A stretch of DNA of 64,000 nt from positions 399,699 to 463,698 of the forward strand of contig JAZKBR010000004.1 of NCBI GenBank assembly GCA_040388535.1. The letters run 5' to 3'. This DNA is from Gemmatimonadota bacterium (GTDB lineage: Bacteria > Gemmatimonadota > Gemmatimonadetes > Gemmatimonadales > GWC2-71-9). Below are positions 15,735 through 23,806 of this stretch, in pieces. Position 1 is the first letter of the stretch, and each line of letters opens with the position of its first letter. The notes under the pieces were generated by a model, which worked only from the letters and a program-made list of their open reading frames with translations, was not told the DNA's origin and did no database searches. The position numbers were made by a program, and so were the translations under genes.

Positions 15735-16827
15735 GGTGCGTCCCCCAGCTTGCGGGGCGCTCGTGCTCATTCACCGCGCTGGAGATTCCTTCGCGATACC
15801 AGAGCGCCGGCATCGTGGCCGGGTTGGCATACACGCCGACCAAGGCGTCGGGGCCGTCGCACGGAGGCGATTGCTCCGCCAGATCGGTCGCCGCGTCAAC
15901 GTCCGCCCGCACCACGTCGTCGACCCGGGCGAGCTCTTCCGCGGTGAACCCGAACTCCTGCGTCAGTCGGGTGACGTAGCGATCGATCGGATCGTTGTGC
16001 TCGGCCCAGTGCTCGATTTCACCCGGCGCGATGTAGCTCTGGTTGTCGTGTTCGGCATGCCCCTTCCGTCGATAGGTCAGCAGCTCGATGAGCGTGACGC
16101 CACCGCCACTGCGAGCACGATCAACCGCTTCCTTGGTGACCCGGTACGCTTCGAGGACATCGTTGCCGTCCGCGCGGACACCCGGAATGCCATAGCCGAT
16201 CGCCTTGTCAACAAACTGCGCCGCTGCCGTTTGCCGGAAGGTCGGCGTGCTGTAGGCGTAGCCGTTGTTCTCGACGACGACCACGAGGGGGCAGCGCTGT
16301 ACCGCTGCGAAGTTGATTCCCTCGTGGAAGGCGCCGGTGCTGGTCGCCCCATCGCCAACGTAGACCAGTCCGACGCGGTCTTCACCGCGCATCCGGAAGG
16401 TGAGCGTCACGCCCGCCATCACCGGGACCATATCGCCGAGGTGGGAGATCTGCCCCACGAAGTTGCGATCGACGACGTCGCCGAAATGGATGTTGAGTTC
16501 GCGCCCGCGAGTCGGGGAGTCGCCCTTCGCCATGTATTGCCGGAGGATTTCCAATGGCTCGGCGCCCTTCACCAGCATCGATCCGAGATTGCGGATCAGG
16601 GGCGAGAGCACGTCGCGCCGCTCGAGCGCAAAGGCACTGCCCACCGCGCACCCTTCCTGGCCAAGGGACCGGAAGAGTCCGCCGACCACCTTGGTCTGGC
16701 GATAGAGGGCAACGAGTCGCTCTTCGAGGGTGCGGGTCAGCCGCATCCACCGGTAGAGATCGAGCAGCTGATCGCGGGAGAGTCCGCTGGGGATCGCCGT
16801 GGGCGAAGTTGTACCGGGAACTGCCAT
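15727..16827 (-). CDS. 2-oxoacid dehydrogenase E1 alpha subunit
   Basis: Thiamine-diphosphate-binding partner of E1beta. The diphosphate/Mg motif runs from GDG (158-160) to NN (187-188), with TSTGAFHEGINFAA between. The phosphorylation-loop-like region RRKGHAEHD is present. 366 residues from the ATG at 16827. An in-frame TTG at 16896 would add 23 residues with no family match, and neither start has a clear Shine-Dalgarno sequence. First gene of the dehydrogenase operon. The 106 bp upstream, after the phosphate transporter gene, may hold its promoter, though I see no clear hexamers. Confidence 0.9.
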   Translation of the reverse strand: MAVPGTTSPTAIPSGLSRDQLLDLYRWMRLTRTLEERLVALYRQTKVVGGLFRSLGQEGCAVGSAFALERRDVLSPLIRNLGSMLVKGAEPLEILRQYMAKGDSPTRGRELNIHFGDVVDRNFVGQISHLGDMVPVMAGVTLTFRMRGEDRVGLVYVGDGATSTGAFHEGINFAAVQRCPLVVVVENNGYAYSTPTFRQTAAAQFVDKAIGYGIPGVRADGNDVLEAYRVTKEAVDRARSGGGVTLIELLTYRRKGHAEHDNQSYIAPGEIEHWAEHNDPIDRYVTRLTQEFGFTAEELARVDDVVRADVDAATDLAEQSPPCDGPDALVGVYANPATMPALWYREGISSAVNEHERPASWGTHHV

Positions 16828-16933
16828 GCCGTGGGCGTCGCCTCGGGTGCGGGTCAGGAAGCGCGGAAACTTCGACCCGACAGCGACCTCGGTCAAGCGG
16901 AGAAGGTGGTTCCGATCGCTACTCCGGGTGAAC

Positions 16934-17965
16934 CTACCCTGGGAAAAGCCAGAAGATCACCGCAGCCACCATCGCGCTCGCCGGAATGGTCAGGAACCAG
17001 GCCCAGACGATCCGGCCGGCGACGCCCCACCGCACCGCCCCCATCCGCTTGGAGGCGCCAACACCGACAATGGCGCCGGTGATCGTGTGCGTCGTGCTCA
17101 CGGGGACTCCGAGGTGCGAGGCGAAGAGCACGGTAATCGCTCCGCCCGTCTCGGCGCAGAATCCACCGAACGGCTTCAGCTTGGTGATGCCGGTCCCCAT
17201 GGTCTTGATGATGCGCCAGCCGCCCATGGCGGTGCCAGCCGCGATCGCCGAATAGGACGCCATCTCGACCCAGAACGGGACGTGGTCGGCATTGAGCAGG
17301 TGGAAATGCGCCATGAGGCCCGTCTGCCCCACGAAGAGCGCCTGCGCCGACACCAGCAGTCCGACGATGATGCCCATCGTCTTCTGGGCGTCATTGGAGC
17401 CGTGGGCGAGCGAATAGGCGCCGGCACTCACCAGCTGCGCCTTGCGGAAGAATCCCTCGAGCGTCCGGGCGTCCCGCTTCCAGAGCGTCCACGACAGCGT
17501 GATCGAGAGCAACATCCCGAGCACCATGCCGAGCAGCGGCGACACCACGATCCCGATGAGCGGCTTGACCCAGCCGGACCAGATGATCGCCCCCGTCCCC
17601 GCCTTGGCGACGGCGGCGCCAGCGAAGCCACCCAGGAGGGCGTGAGACGACGAGCTGGGGAGCCCCAGCCACCAGGTGATCAGGTTCCAGGTGATCGCGC
17701 CGAGGAGGGCAGCCAGGAGCAGCGTCGGGGTCACGATGCTCGGGTCGATGAGGCCCTTTGAGACCGTCTTCGCGACCGCCGTCCCAACCACGAACGCCGC
17801 GATGAAATTGCAGGCCGCTGCGAAGAGCACCGCGATGCCCGGCGTCAGGACGCGCGTGGCGACCACCGTGGCAATTGAATTCGCGCTGTCGTGGAAACCG
17901 TTGATGAAGTCGAAGATCAGCGCGACGACGACCACCAGGAGCACAAAACCGATCGAGCTGTCCAT
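16934..17965 (-). CDS. pit: Inorganic phosphate transporter, PiT family
   Basis: Low-affinity phosphate or metal-phosphate symporter of the inner membrane. 343 residues with about 10 hydrophobic helices. The two inverted PiT signatures are present: FINGFHDSANSIATVV near the N-terminus and SLAHGSNDAQKTMG in the middle, plus VPVSTTHTITGAIVG. It lies 6 bp downstream of a PhoU-like gene, the common Pit accessory pair. Confidence 0.93.
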   Translation of the reverse strand: MDSSIGFVLLVVVVALIFDFINGFHDSANSIATVVATRVLTPGIAVLFAAACNFIAAFVVGTAVAKTVSKGLIDPSIVTPTLLLAALLGAITWNLITWWLGLPSSSSHALLGGFAGAAVAKAGTGAIIWSGWVKPLIGIVVSPLLGMVLGMLLSITLSWTLWKRDARTLEGFFRKAQLVSAGAYSLAHGSNDAQKTMGIIVGLLVSAQALFVGQTGLMAHFHLLNADHVPFWVEMASYSAIAAGTAMGGWRIIKTMGTGITKLKPFGGFCAETGGAITVLFASHLGVPVSTTHTITGAIVGVGASKRMGAVRWGVAGRIVWAWFLTIPASAMVAAVIFWLFPG

Positions 17966-17971
17966 CGCGCG

Positions 17972-18598
17972 TCAGCCGTGCTTGATGGTGACCGACTCGA
18001 TCACGTTCGCGGCATCTTCCGCGCTATCGAGTGTCTTCTCGAGCGTGTCGTACAGTTCCTTCCACTTGATCACTTCGATCGGGTCGGTGCGCTCGCTGAA
18101 GAGTTTCGCCAGCCACTGGTGGTAGATGCCGTCGCCCTCTTCTTCCAGGCGCTTGATCTCGCGGCACGACTGCAGCGTGATCGCGGCCGGTCCCTTCTCG
18201 AGCGTCCGCACGGCGGCCACCACTTCCACCGACATCCGGTGGACCACCTCGGCGAGGAGCAGCGCGCCCTGGGGCACGTCGGCGATGTGGAAGATCTTGG
18301 CGCGGCGCGCCGTGCCATCGATCCGGTCGATGATGTCGTCGAGCCGCGAGGCCAGCTCGTGAATGTCCTCGCGGTCGAACGGGGTGATGAACGACCGATC
18401 GAGGCGCGTCACGATGCTGTGGGTGATCCCATCGGCCTCGTGCTCGAGCCCCTTGATGATCTCGACCAGCTCCCAGCGCTCTTCGTCCCGACGCGTGAAG
18501 AGCTCCATCAGGTGGCGAGAGGCCTCGACCGACTTGGTGGCAAGCTGGGTGAAGAGGTCGAAGAATTTTTCGTCGCGTGGAAGCAGATGAAGTGCCAT
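17972..18598 (-). CDS. PhoU-like protein of the DUF47 family
   Basis: 208-residue, all-helical cytoplasmic protein of the DUF47/PhoU-like group (start MALHLLPRDEKFFDLFTQLA). Acidic helices such as LEHEADGITH and REDIHELASRLDDIIDRID are typical metal-binding repeats of this family. These genes almost always precede a pit gene, as here (6-bp gap), and are believed to regulate or gate phosphate uptake. Direct evidence for the mechanism is limited. Confidence 0.9.
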   Translation of the reverse strand: MALHLLPRDEKFFDLFTQLATKSVEASRHLMELFTRRDEERWELVEIIKGLEHEADGITHSIVTRLDRSFITPFDREDIHELASRLDDIIDRIDGTARRAKIFHIADVPQGALLLAEVVHRMSVEVVAAVRTLEKGPAAITLQSCREIKRLEEEGDGIYHQWLAKLFSERTDPIEVIKWKELYDTLEKTLDSAEDAANVIESVTIKHG

Positions 18599-18628
18599 GT
18601 CGAGGCGCCGGGTGGGGTCGGTGGGTCG

Positions 18629-18919
18629 TCAGTAGGCCCCGCGCAACGTGTGCGCGGGGTCAGCCAGTCGATGCACTTCGCCAAGAAAGCGCTTGGCAAG
18701 GCGGTCCAGTTCACTCTCACCGGGCTGATCGGTGGCCACGGTGATCAGGGTGTAGTGGCCGCCTTCCGCCCGGACCGAGACGGTGACGCTCCCGAGGGCG
18801 CCTTTGAAGCCCAGGCGGCGAGGCGACTCCTCGGCGGGCGTGAGATGCGCGCCGAAGAAGCCCGTGGCGGCAGCGACCACCGCGTCGGGCGAGATGTGCG
18901 TTCGATGGAAGTATTGCAT
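18629..18919 (-). CDS. Small hypothetical protein upstream of the phosphate uptake genes
   Basis: I do not recognise this 96-residue soluble protein (MQYFHRTHISPDAVVAAATGFF then VTVSVRAEGGHYTLITVATD). The alternating hydrophobic pattern in the second half suggests beta strands. It lies 30 bp before the PhoU-like gene on the same strand and begins after a clear terminator, so it may be the first gene of the phosphate-uptake operon. The ATG at 18919 was preferred to an upstream extension that would run through the terminator stem. Confidence 0.55.
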   Translation of the reverse strand: MQYFHRTHISPDAVVAAATGFFGAHLTPAEESPRRLGFKGALGSVTVSVRAEGGHYTLITVATDQPGESELDRLAKRFLGEVHRLADPAHTLRGAY

Positions 18920-18965
18920 GCGAGTGCAAAAGCTACCGGTCGAAGCGCCACTCGGCAAGCAAAAC

Positions 18966-18989
18966 GGGTGCAGCGACCTCGTTGCACCC
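18966..18989 (-). terminator. Rho-independent terminator after ino1
   Basis: On the minus strand GGGTGCA and TGCACCC form a 7-bp stem around a 10-nt loop, followed directly by GTTTTGC. It lies 34 bp past the inositol-phosphate synthase stop codon and before the next same-strand gene, separating the two transcripts. Confidence 0.7.
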
Positions 18990-19023
18990 GCCTGCGTTCC
19001 TGACTTCACCGGTCCGCGAGGGA

Positions 19024-20349
19024 CTAGTCCTGGGAGTAGTCCTGCCCGAGATGCGTGATCATTTCTTCACCCATCATCCAGCGCAGCGTGTTCTTCAGCT
19101 TGGTCTGCTGGATGAAGAGATCGTGCTCCGGGTAGAGCCCGGGCGCGGTCTGGGGGCTCTTGAAGTAGAACGAGAGCCACTCCTGGATCCCCGACATCCC
19201 GGCCCGCTGGGAAAGGTCGAAGAAGAGCGCCAGATCGAGCACCAGCGGGGCCGCGAGGATCGAGTCGCGGCAGAGGAAGTCAACCTTGATCTGCATCGGG
19301 TAGCCGCACCACCCGAAGATGTCGATGTTGTCCCAGCCTTCCTTGTTGTCACCGCGGGGCGGGTAATAGTTGATCCGCACCTTGTGATACATCTTGGCGT
19401 AGAGGTCGGGATAGAGCTGCGGCTGCAGGATGAACTCCAGCACGCCGAGCTTCGACTCTTCCTTGGTCTTGAAGGACTCCGGATCGTCGAGGACTTCACC
19501 GTCACGATTGCCGAGAATGTTCGTCGAGTACCAGCCGGCAACCCCGAGCATGCGCGCCTTGAACATCGGCGCGAGCACGGTCTTGAGCATCGTCTGGCCG
19601 GTCTTGAAGTCCTTGCCGCCGATCGCCACACCCTTGTCCCGCGACAGCTTCTCCAGGGCGGGAATATCGCAGGAGAGGTTCGGCGCACCGTTCGCGAACG
19701 GAACCCCTTCCATGATCGAGGCATAGGCGTAGAGCATCGAAGGCGCGATCGTCACATCGTTGGCATCCATCGCCGCTTCGAAGCTCTCCAGCGTCTCGTG
19801 CTGGGGCCCCGGGACGATGAAGATCTCGGTCGAGGCACACCAGACCATCACGCAGCGCGCGACGCCGGACTTCGCCTTGAAGTCGCGGATATCCTGGCGC
19901 AACTGCTCGGCGAGTTCGCGCTTGGTCTTCCCCTTCTTCACGTTCGTGCCGACGAGGCGCTTGACGTAGTGCTGGTCGAACACCGCCGGCATCGGCTTGA
20001 TCGTCTCGAGGAAATCCTTGATCGGGAAGACGTGCTCATGCTTGTCGAACACGCCGCAATGCAGGCACGACTCGTAGGCATTGTCCGGCACCGGATCCCA
20101 GGCGCCGAAGACGATATCGGAGAGCGGCGTGATCGGCACGAAGTCCTTGATCAGCGGCGTCCGGCCCTCGGTACGCTTGCCCAGACGAATGGTTGCCAGC
20201 TGGGTGAGCGAACCATACGGCTGGGACAGGCCCCGGCGCGTGAGCTCGACACCGGCGATGAAGGTCGACGCGACCGCGCCGAGACCGACACAGAGAACAC
20301 CAAGCTTGCCATCTGCCGGCGCAACGGGCCGGGACTTCGAGTCTGCCAC
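19024..20349 (-). CDS. ino1: Myo-inositol-1-phosphate synthase
   Basis: NAD-dependent isomerisation of glucose 6-phosphate to 1L-myo-inositol 1-phosphate, the only de novo route to inositol. 441 residues with the NAD loop VGLGAVASTFIAGV near residue 22, the NAP block GAPNLSCDIPALEKL, the GGKDFKTGQT signature and GWYSTNILGNRDG in the active-site region. It lies 11 bp downstream of a CDP-alcohol phosphatidyltransferase gene, so the pair can make inositol phosphate and attach it to a CDP-lipid. A terminator follows it. Confidence 0.94.
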   Translation of the reverse strand: MADSKSRPVAPADGKLGVLCVGLGAVASTFIAGVELTRRGLSQPYGSLTQLATIRLGKRTEGRTPLIKDFVPITPLSDIVFGAWDPVPDNAYESCLHCGVFDKHEHVFPIKDFLETIKPMPAVFDQHYVKRLVGTNVKKGKTKRELAEQLRQDIRDFKAKSGVARCVMVWCASTEIFIVPGPQHETLESFEAAMDANDVTIAPSMLYAYASIMEGVPFANGAPNLSCDIPALEKLSRDKGVAIGGKDFKTGQTMLKTVLAPMFKARMLGVAGWYSTNILGNRDGEVLDDPESFKTKEESKLGVLEFILQPQLYPDLYAKMYHKVRINYYPPRGDNKEGWDNIDIFGWCGYPMQIKVDFLCRDSILAAPLVLDLALFFDLSQRAGMSGIQEWLSFYFKSPQTAPGLYPEHDLFIQQTKLKNTLRWMMGEEMITHLGQDYSQD

Positions 20350-20360
20350 GGAGTACCCCT

Positions 20361-20993
20361 CTACTTGACGTCGACTGCGGCGGCTTCCCGACGGACGTGG
20401 GCGAACCGCTGGCCAACGGTGATGAACGACAACACGGTGAGCACGACCACGATGGCCGTCAGCACCACTCCCCCTGCTCCTGCACCAAGAATTGCCGTCG
20501 TGAGTCCGAGCCCGATGATCCGCTCAGCGCGCTGGACCATGCCGACCTTGCCGCTCAGGCCGAGGCCTTCGGCGCGGGCCCGCATGTACGACACCAGCGA
20601 CGTCGAGAGAATCCCCAGCATGCACGCAATGACAGCCAGCTCACGCCACTGGACATCGGGCGCTTCCGCCAGGTAGGCCGCGATCCCGATGAAGGTTGCA
20701 CCGTCGCCGACACGGTCGAGCGTCGAATCGTAGAACGCACCGAACTTGGTGGTCTGGGCACTGGCTCGCGCCACCTGACCGTCGAGGGTATCGACCATGC
20801 CGCTCAGCAGGAGCAACACGCCCCCAAGCCGGATCGAGCCGACGCCGTAGGCAACCGCGGAGGCGAGGATGACGATGGCACCGATGGTCGTCAGCGTATT
20901 GGGAGTGACGCCGAGCTGCAGCAGCCCCCGCACCACGGGGTCCATGCCGCTCAGGTACACCCGCTTGACCGACTCCGGAACCAGCTCTGCCAC
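20361..20993 (-). CDS. CDP-alcohol phosphatidyltransferase, probable phosphatidylinositol(-phosphate) synthase
   Basis: Membrane enzyme that transfers a phosphatidyl group from CDP-diacylglycerol to an alcohol. The CDP-OH-P motif is complete: D68-x2-D71-G72-x2-A75-R76-x8-G85-x3-D89-x3-D93. Several hydrophobic helices surround it. The neighbouring ino1 gene makes inositol phosphate the likely acceptor, giving phosphatidylinositol phosphate. I chose the GTG at 20993 (AGGGGGC just upstream). A TTG at 21056 would place a perfect 10-bp hairpin inside the coding region. The acceptor is inferred from context. Confidence 0.85.
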   Translation of the reverse strand: MAELVPESVKRVYLSGMDPVVRGLLQLGVTPNTLTTIGAIVILASAVAYGVGSIRLGGVLLLLSGMVDTLDGQVARASAQTTKFGAFYDSTLDRVGDGATFIGIAAYLAEAPDVQWRELAVIACMLGILSTSLVSYMRARAEGLGLSGKVGMVQRAERIIGLGLTTAILGAGAGGVVLTAIVVVLTVLSFITVGQRFAHVRREAAAVDVK

Positions 20994-21022
20994 GTGCCCC
21001 CTGCCAAGTCGTCCGAACGGGT

Positions 21023-21045
21023 CCGCCGCCTGTTGCAGGCGGCGG
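21023..21045. repeat. Perfect 10-bp hairpin between the decarboxylase and phosphatidyltransferase genes
   Basis: CCGCCGCCTG, a TTG loop and CAGGCGGCGG form an uninterrupted GC-rich stem. It sits 30 bp before the chosen GTG start of the phosphatidyltransferase gene and 66 bp after the decarboxylase stop. No T-run follows on either strand, so it is not a classic terminator. It could be an attenuator-like or mRNA-stabilising element. Confidence 0.6.
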
Positions 21046-21110
21046 AGAAGGCCCAAAACGTAACGGTCGGAGGGGTTCCGAGCAACGCGCTCCAGTGGAG
21101 TCGGAGCGTC

Positions 21111-22565
21111 CTACTGGGGCCGCGGTGCAAGGACCAGCCGCTGGATTTCGGCCCAGAGGCGGGCCAGATCATCGCTCGATGTATCAGGATGGCCGATGGC
21201 GACCCGCAGGTAGAGCCGCCCGCGGAGGATGGTCCTCGAAACGAAGGCGAGTCCGCTCCGGTTGATCGCGTCCTGAATCCCGAGATTGACCTCATTCGCG
21301 GCCGCCAGCTCAAGCGAGGGAGGCGCGTAGCGGAAGCAGAGGGTCGCGAACGGCGGTGCGAGCGGGATCTCCCAATCTGCCGCCTCGCCGACCCACCCGG
21401 CGAACTCGCGGGCGAGGGCGCAACTGTGGCGAATCGTCGCTTCGAGGGCGGCTCGGCCGTGGTGCCGCATCACCACCCAGAGTTTGAGCGCACGGAAACT
21501 TCTTCCCAGCTGCAGGGAGTAGTCCATGAAGTCGGTGGGGGCATCCTCGCCGTGACTGGCGAGATACGCCGGGGTGACCGACAAAGACTGCCGCACTTCG
21601 TTGTGGTCTCGAAAGTAGAGACAGGAGAGCTCCAGTGGCGTCATCAGCCACTTGTGCGGATCCAGCACGACGGAATCGGCCAGCTCCATGCCGACGAAGT
21701 GCGCGCGCAATTCCGGCAGCAGGGCCGCGTTGCCACCGTACGCGGCGTCGACGTGCAGCCAGAGCCCTTCCTCACGGCAGATGGTCGCGATCGCTGCGAT
21801 GGGGTCGACACTCGTTGTGCTGGTCGTGCCAATGGTCGCGATGACGGCCGCGGGAGCGAGCCCTGCTGCACGATCTGCCGCGATCGCGACGCGCAGTGCT
21901 TCGGGCCGCATCGAGAAGGCGCCATCCGTGGCGAGCTTTACCAGGTTCGACTCGCCGATGCCCAGCGTGATGATCGCCTTGTCGACCGATGAATGCACCT
22001 GGTCCGAGGTGTACATCCGCAGCGTCGTTCCGCTGATGCCGCGGCGACGCGCTTCCCCCGAGGTAGCACGATCTCGGGCCGCCGCGAGGGCGATGATGGT
22101 GGAGATCGATCCGCCTTCCGTGATGACGCCGGACCAGGAGTCGTCGAGTCCGATGGCATCGCCGAGCCAACGCAGCACCCGCTGCTCGAGTTCGGTGGCC
22201 GCTGGTGACGTGCTCCACTTCATCGTGCTGACGTTGGTGGCACTCACGAGCAGGTCGGCGAGCATCCCGGCCGAGGAGTTCGTACAGGGGAAATAGCCGA
22301 AGAAGGAAGGATCGCCCCAGTGGGTCATCCCCGGCATGATGTCGCGATCGAGTTCGCCCAGCAGCTCGGCGATGCTGCCGGGCTCCGTCGGCCAACTGCG
22401 TGGCAGACGGGCCAGCGTATCCCCCGGCGCCACATCCGGCTGCACCGCGACGCTCCCCGCCGACGCGAGGTAGTTGGCGACCCACTCGACGACGAGGCGG
22501 CCGTCGTCGCGGAATTGTTCCGGATTGCGGAACCGGGATGCCTCGCGAAGCGCGGGATTCATCAT
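21111..22565 (-). CDS. PLP-dependent decarboxylase, group II (aromatic-L-amino-acid type)
   Basis: Removes the carboxyl group of an amino acid to give an amine. 484 residues. PLP Lys is K305 in VLDPHKWLMTP. H191 (QVHSSVDKA) stacks on the cofactor and D273 (LHVDAAYGG) pairs with the pyridine nitrogen. The N-terminal HWGDPSFFGYFP block is typical of animal-type aromatic amino acid, histidine and tyrosine decarboxylases. Its ATG overlaps the namZ stop (ATGA), so the two genes are coupled. The amino acid used cannot be fixed by eye. A catabolic or signalling amine is possible. Confidence 0.88.
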   Translation of the reverse strand: MMNPALREASRFRNPEQFRDDGRLVVEWVANYLASAGSVAVQPDVAPGDTLARLPRSWPTEPGSIAELLGELDRDIMPGMTHWGDPSFFGYFPCTNSSAGMLADLLVSATNVSTMKWSTSPAATELEQRVLRWLGDAIGLDDSWSGVITEGGSISTIIALAAARDRATSGEARRRGISGTTLRMYTSDQVHSSVDKAIITLGIGESNLVKLATDGAFSMRPEALRVAIAADRAAGLAPAAVIATIGTTSTTSVDPIAAIATICREEGLWLHVDAAYGGNAALLPELRAHFVGMELADSVVLDPHKWLMTPLELSCLYFRDHNEVRQSLSVTPAYLASHGEDAPTDFMDYSLQLGRSFRALKLWVVMRHHGRAALEATIRHSCALAREFAGWVGEAADWEIPLAPPFATLCFRYAPPSLELAAANEVNLGIQDAINRSGLAFVSRTILRGRLYLRVAIGHPDTSSDDLARLWAEIQRLVLAPRPQ

Positions 22566-23806
22566 CGGTACAACAGGAACGGCTGCACCCGTTCGCGATA
22601 GGCCGCTTCTCCCGGCAACCAGGTCGCCACGATCGACGCCGGCGAGTCACCACGGACCAGCGCCGTGCGCAACGCAGCTCCGCCCGCGAGCCGGTCGAAG
22701 GACCCGCCAATCCGGATCTTGTCAGGATGAACATCCCCGATCACGGCGAGTAAATGCACCGCAGTACGGGTCGGGTCGTAGACCTTGGCATCTGTCATCA
22801 CCCAGCGAATGCCAGCCACCGTCGTGTCGGCGAACTTCTTGTCGCCGGGGTTGTGCGGCGTGAAACGCACGCCACGAAAGGCGACCCCAGGCAGATGCGC
22901 CGCGCGAATGCGGGCGAGTACGGCGGTGGTATCGAGCCACGGCGCCCCGATCTGACTGAACGCAGCATCGGTTCCCCGCCCGACCGACAGCGCCGTCCCT
23001 TCGAAGAGGCAGCTGCCGGGATAGTGGAAGAGCGATTCGAGGTCCGTCAGGTTCGGGCTCGGCGCCCGGAAAGGCAGTCCCGTCTCGCCGAAGGTCACGT
23101 CGCGGTGCCAGCCGCTCACCGGGATTACCCGGAGGTCAACCGCAATGCCGAGATCTGCGCGCGCCAGTCGCGACTCTTCGCCAATCGTGAGCCCGTGCCG
23201 CATCGGAACGGCCAGACGACCGACCATCGACGTGTACGCCATGTCGAGGATGTTGCCCTGCATTGCCCCGCCGATCGGATTGGGGCGATCGAGGATCACG
23301 ACCGGGATACCTGCCTTGGCCGCCGACTGCATCACATGCACGGCAGTCGCAGGATAGGTGTAGTAGCGTGCGCCGACATCAGGAAGGTCGATCAGCAGGA
23401 GATCGATCCCCCGCAACATCTCCGGCGTGGGCGCGGCGGTGGCCCCATAGAGTGAGTAGATTGGAATGTTGCTGGCACTGTCGACGGTGGAGGCCACCTG
23501 CTCGCCCGGAGCGGCACTGGCACTGAGTCCGTGCTCCGGCCCGAAGAGGGCAACGAGTCTGACCCCCGCCTGCCTCAATCGCGGGATGACCCCGACGCCC
23601 CGCGAGTCCACGGCGGCCATGTTGGTGACCAGGCCAATCCGTTTGCCCGTCACCATCGCCATCGAATCGGCGAGCAGGACTTCGAGCCCGGGCCGTACTG
23701 ACACCCGCGGCGACACTGTCTGCGCCAAGGGCGCCGATGGTGTACACGCCGGAAGCACCAGCGCGATCAACCACCCTCTGCACACGAACCGACTGTGACT
23801 CTGCAT
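22562..23806 (-). CDS. namZ: Exo-beta-N-acetylmuramidase NamZ (DUF1343), lipoprotein
   Basis: Family known to remove non-reducing-end MurNAc from peptidoglycan fragments. 414 residues with a lipoprotein signal (LVLPAC, Cys21). Conserved DUF1343 blocks are LVTNMAAVD, ALFGPEHGLSASAAPGE, DLPDVGARYYTY, ILDRPNPIGG, GLTIGEESRLA and CLFEGTALSVGRGTD. The ATG at 23806 has GGGAG 6 nt upstream. It is divergent from nagZ, with start regions overlapping by 12 bp. Together with nagZ and the AmiE-like gene it would strip wall fragments. The role is from family knowledge plus context. Confidence 0.9.
   Translation of the reverse strand: MQSHSRFVCRGWLIALVLPACTPSAPLAQTVSPRVSVRPGLEVLLADSMAMVTGKRIGLVTNMAAVDSRGVGVIPRLRQAGVRLVALFGPEHGLSASAAPGEQVASTVDSASNIPIYSLYGATAAPTPEMLRGIDLLLIDLPDVGARYYTYPATAVHVMQSAAKAGIPVVILDRPNPIGGAMQGNILDMAYTSMVGRLAVPMRHGLTIGEESRLARADLGIAVDLRVIPVSGWHRDVTFGETGLPFRAPSPNLTDLESLFHYPGSCLFEGTALSVGRGTDAAFSQIGAPWLDTTAVLARIRAAHLPGVAFRGVRFTPHNPGDKKFADTTVAGIRWVMTDAKVYDPTRTAVHLLAVIGDVHPDKIRIGGSFDRLAGGAALRTALVRGDSPASIVATWLPGEAAYRERVQPFLLYR

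Noticed and set aside
20397..21992. A 531-codon plus-strand frame opposite the phosphatidyltransferase and decarboxylase.
   Set aside because: Shadow of two strongly supported genes, rich in Arg/His/Asp.
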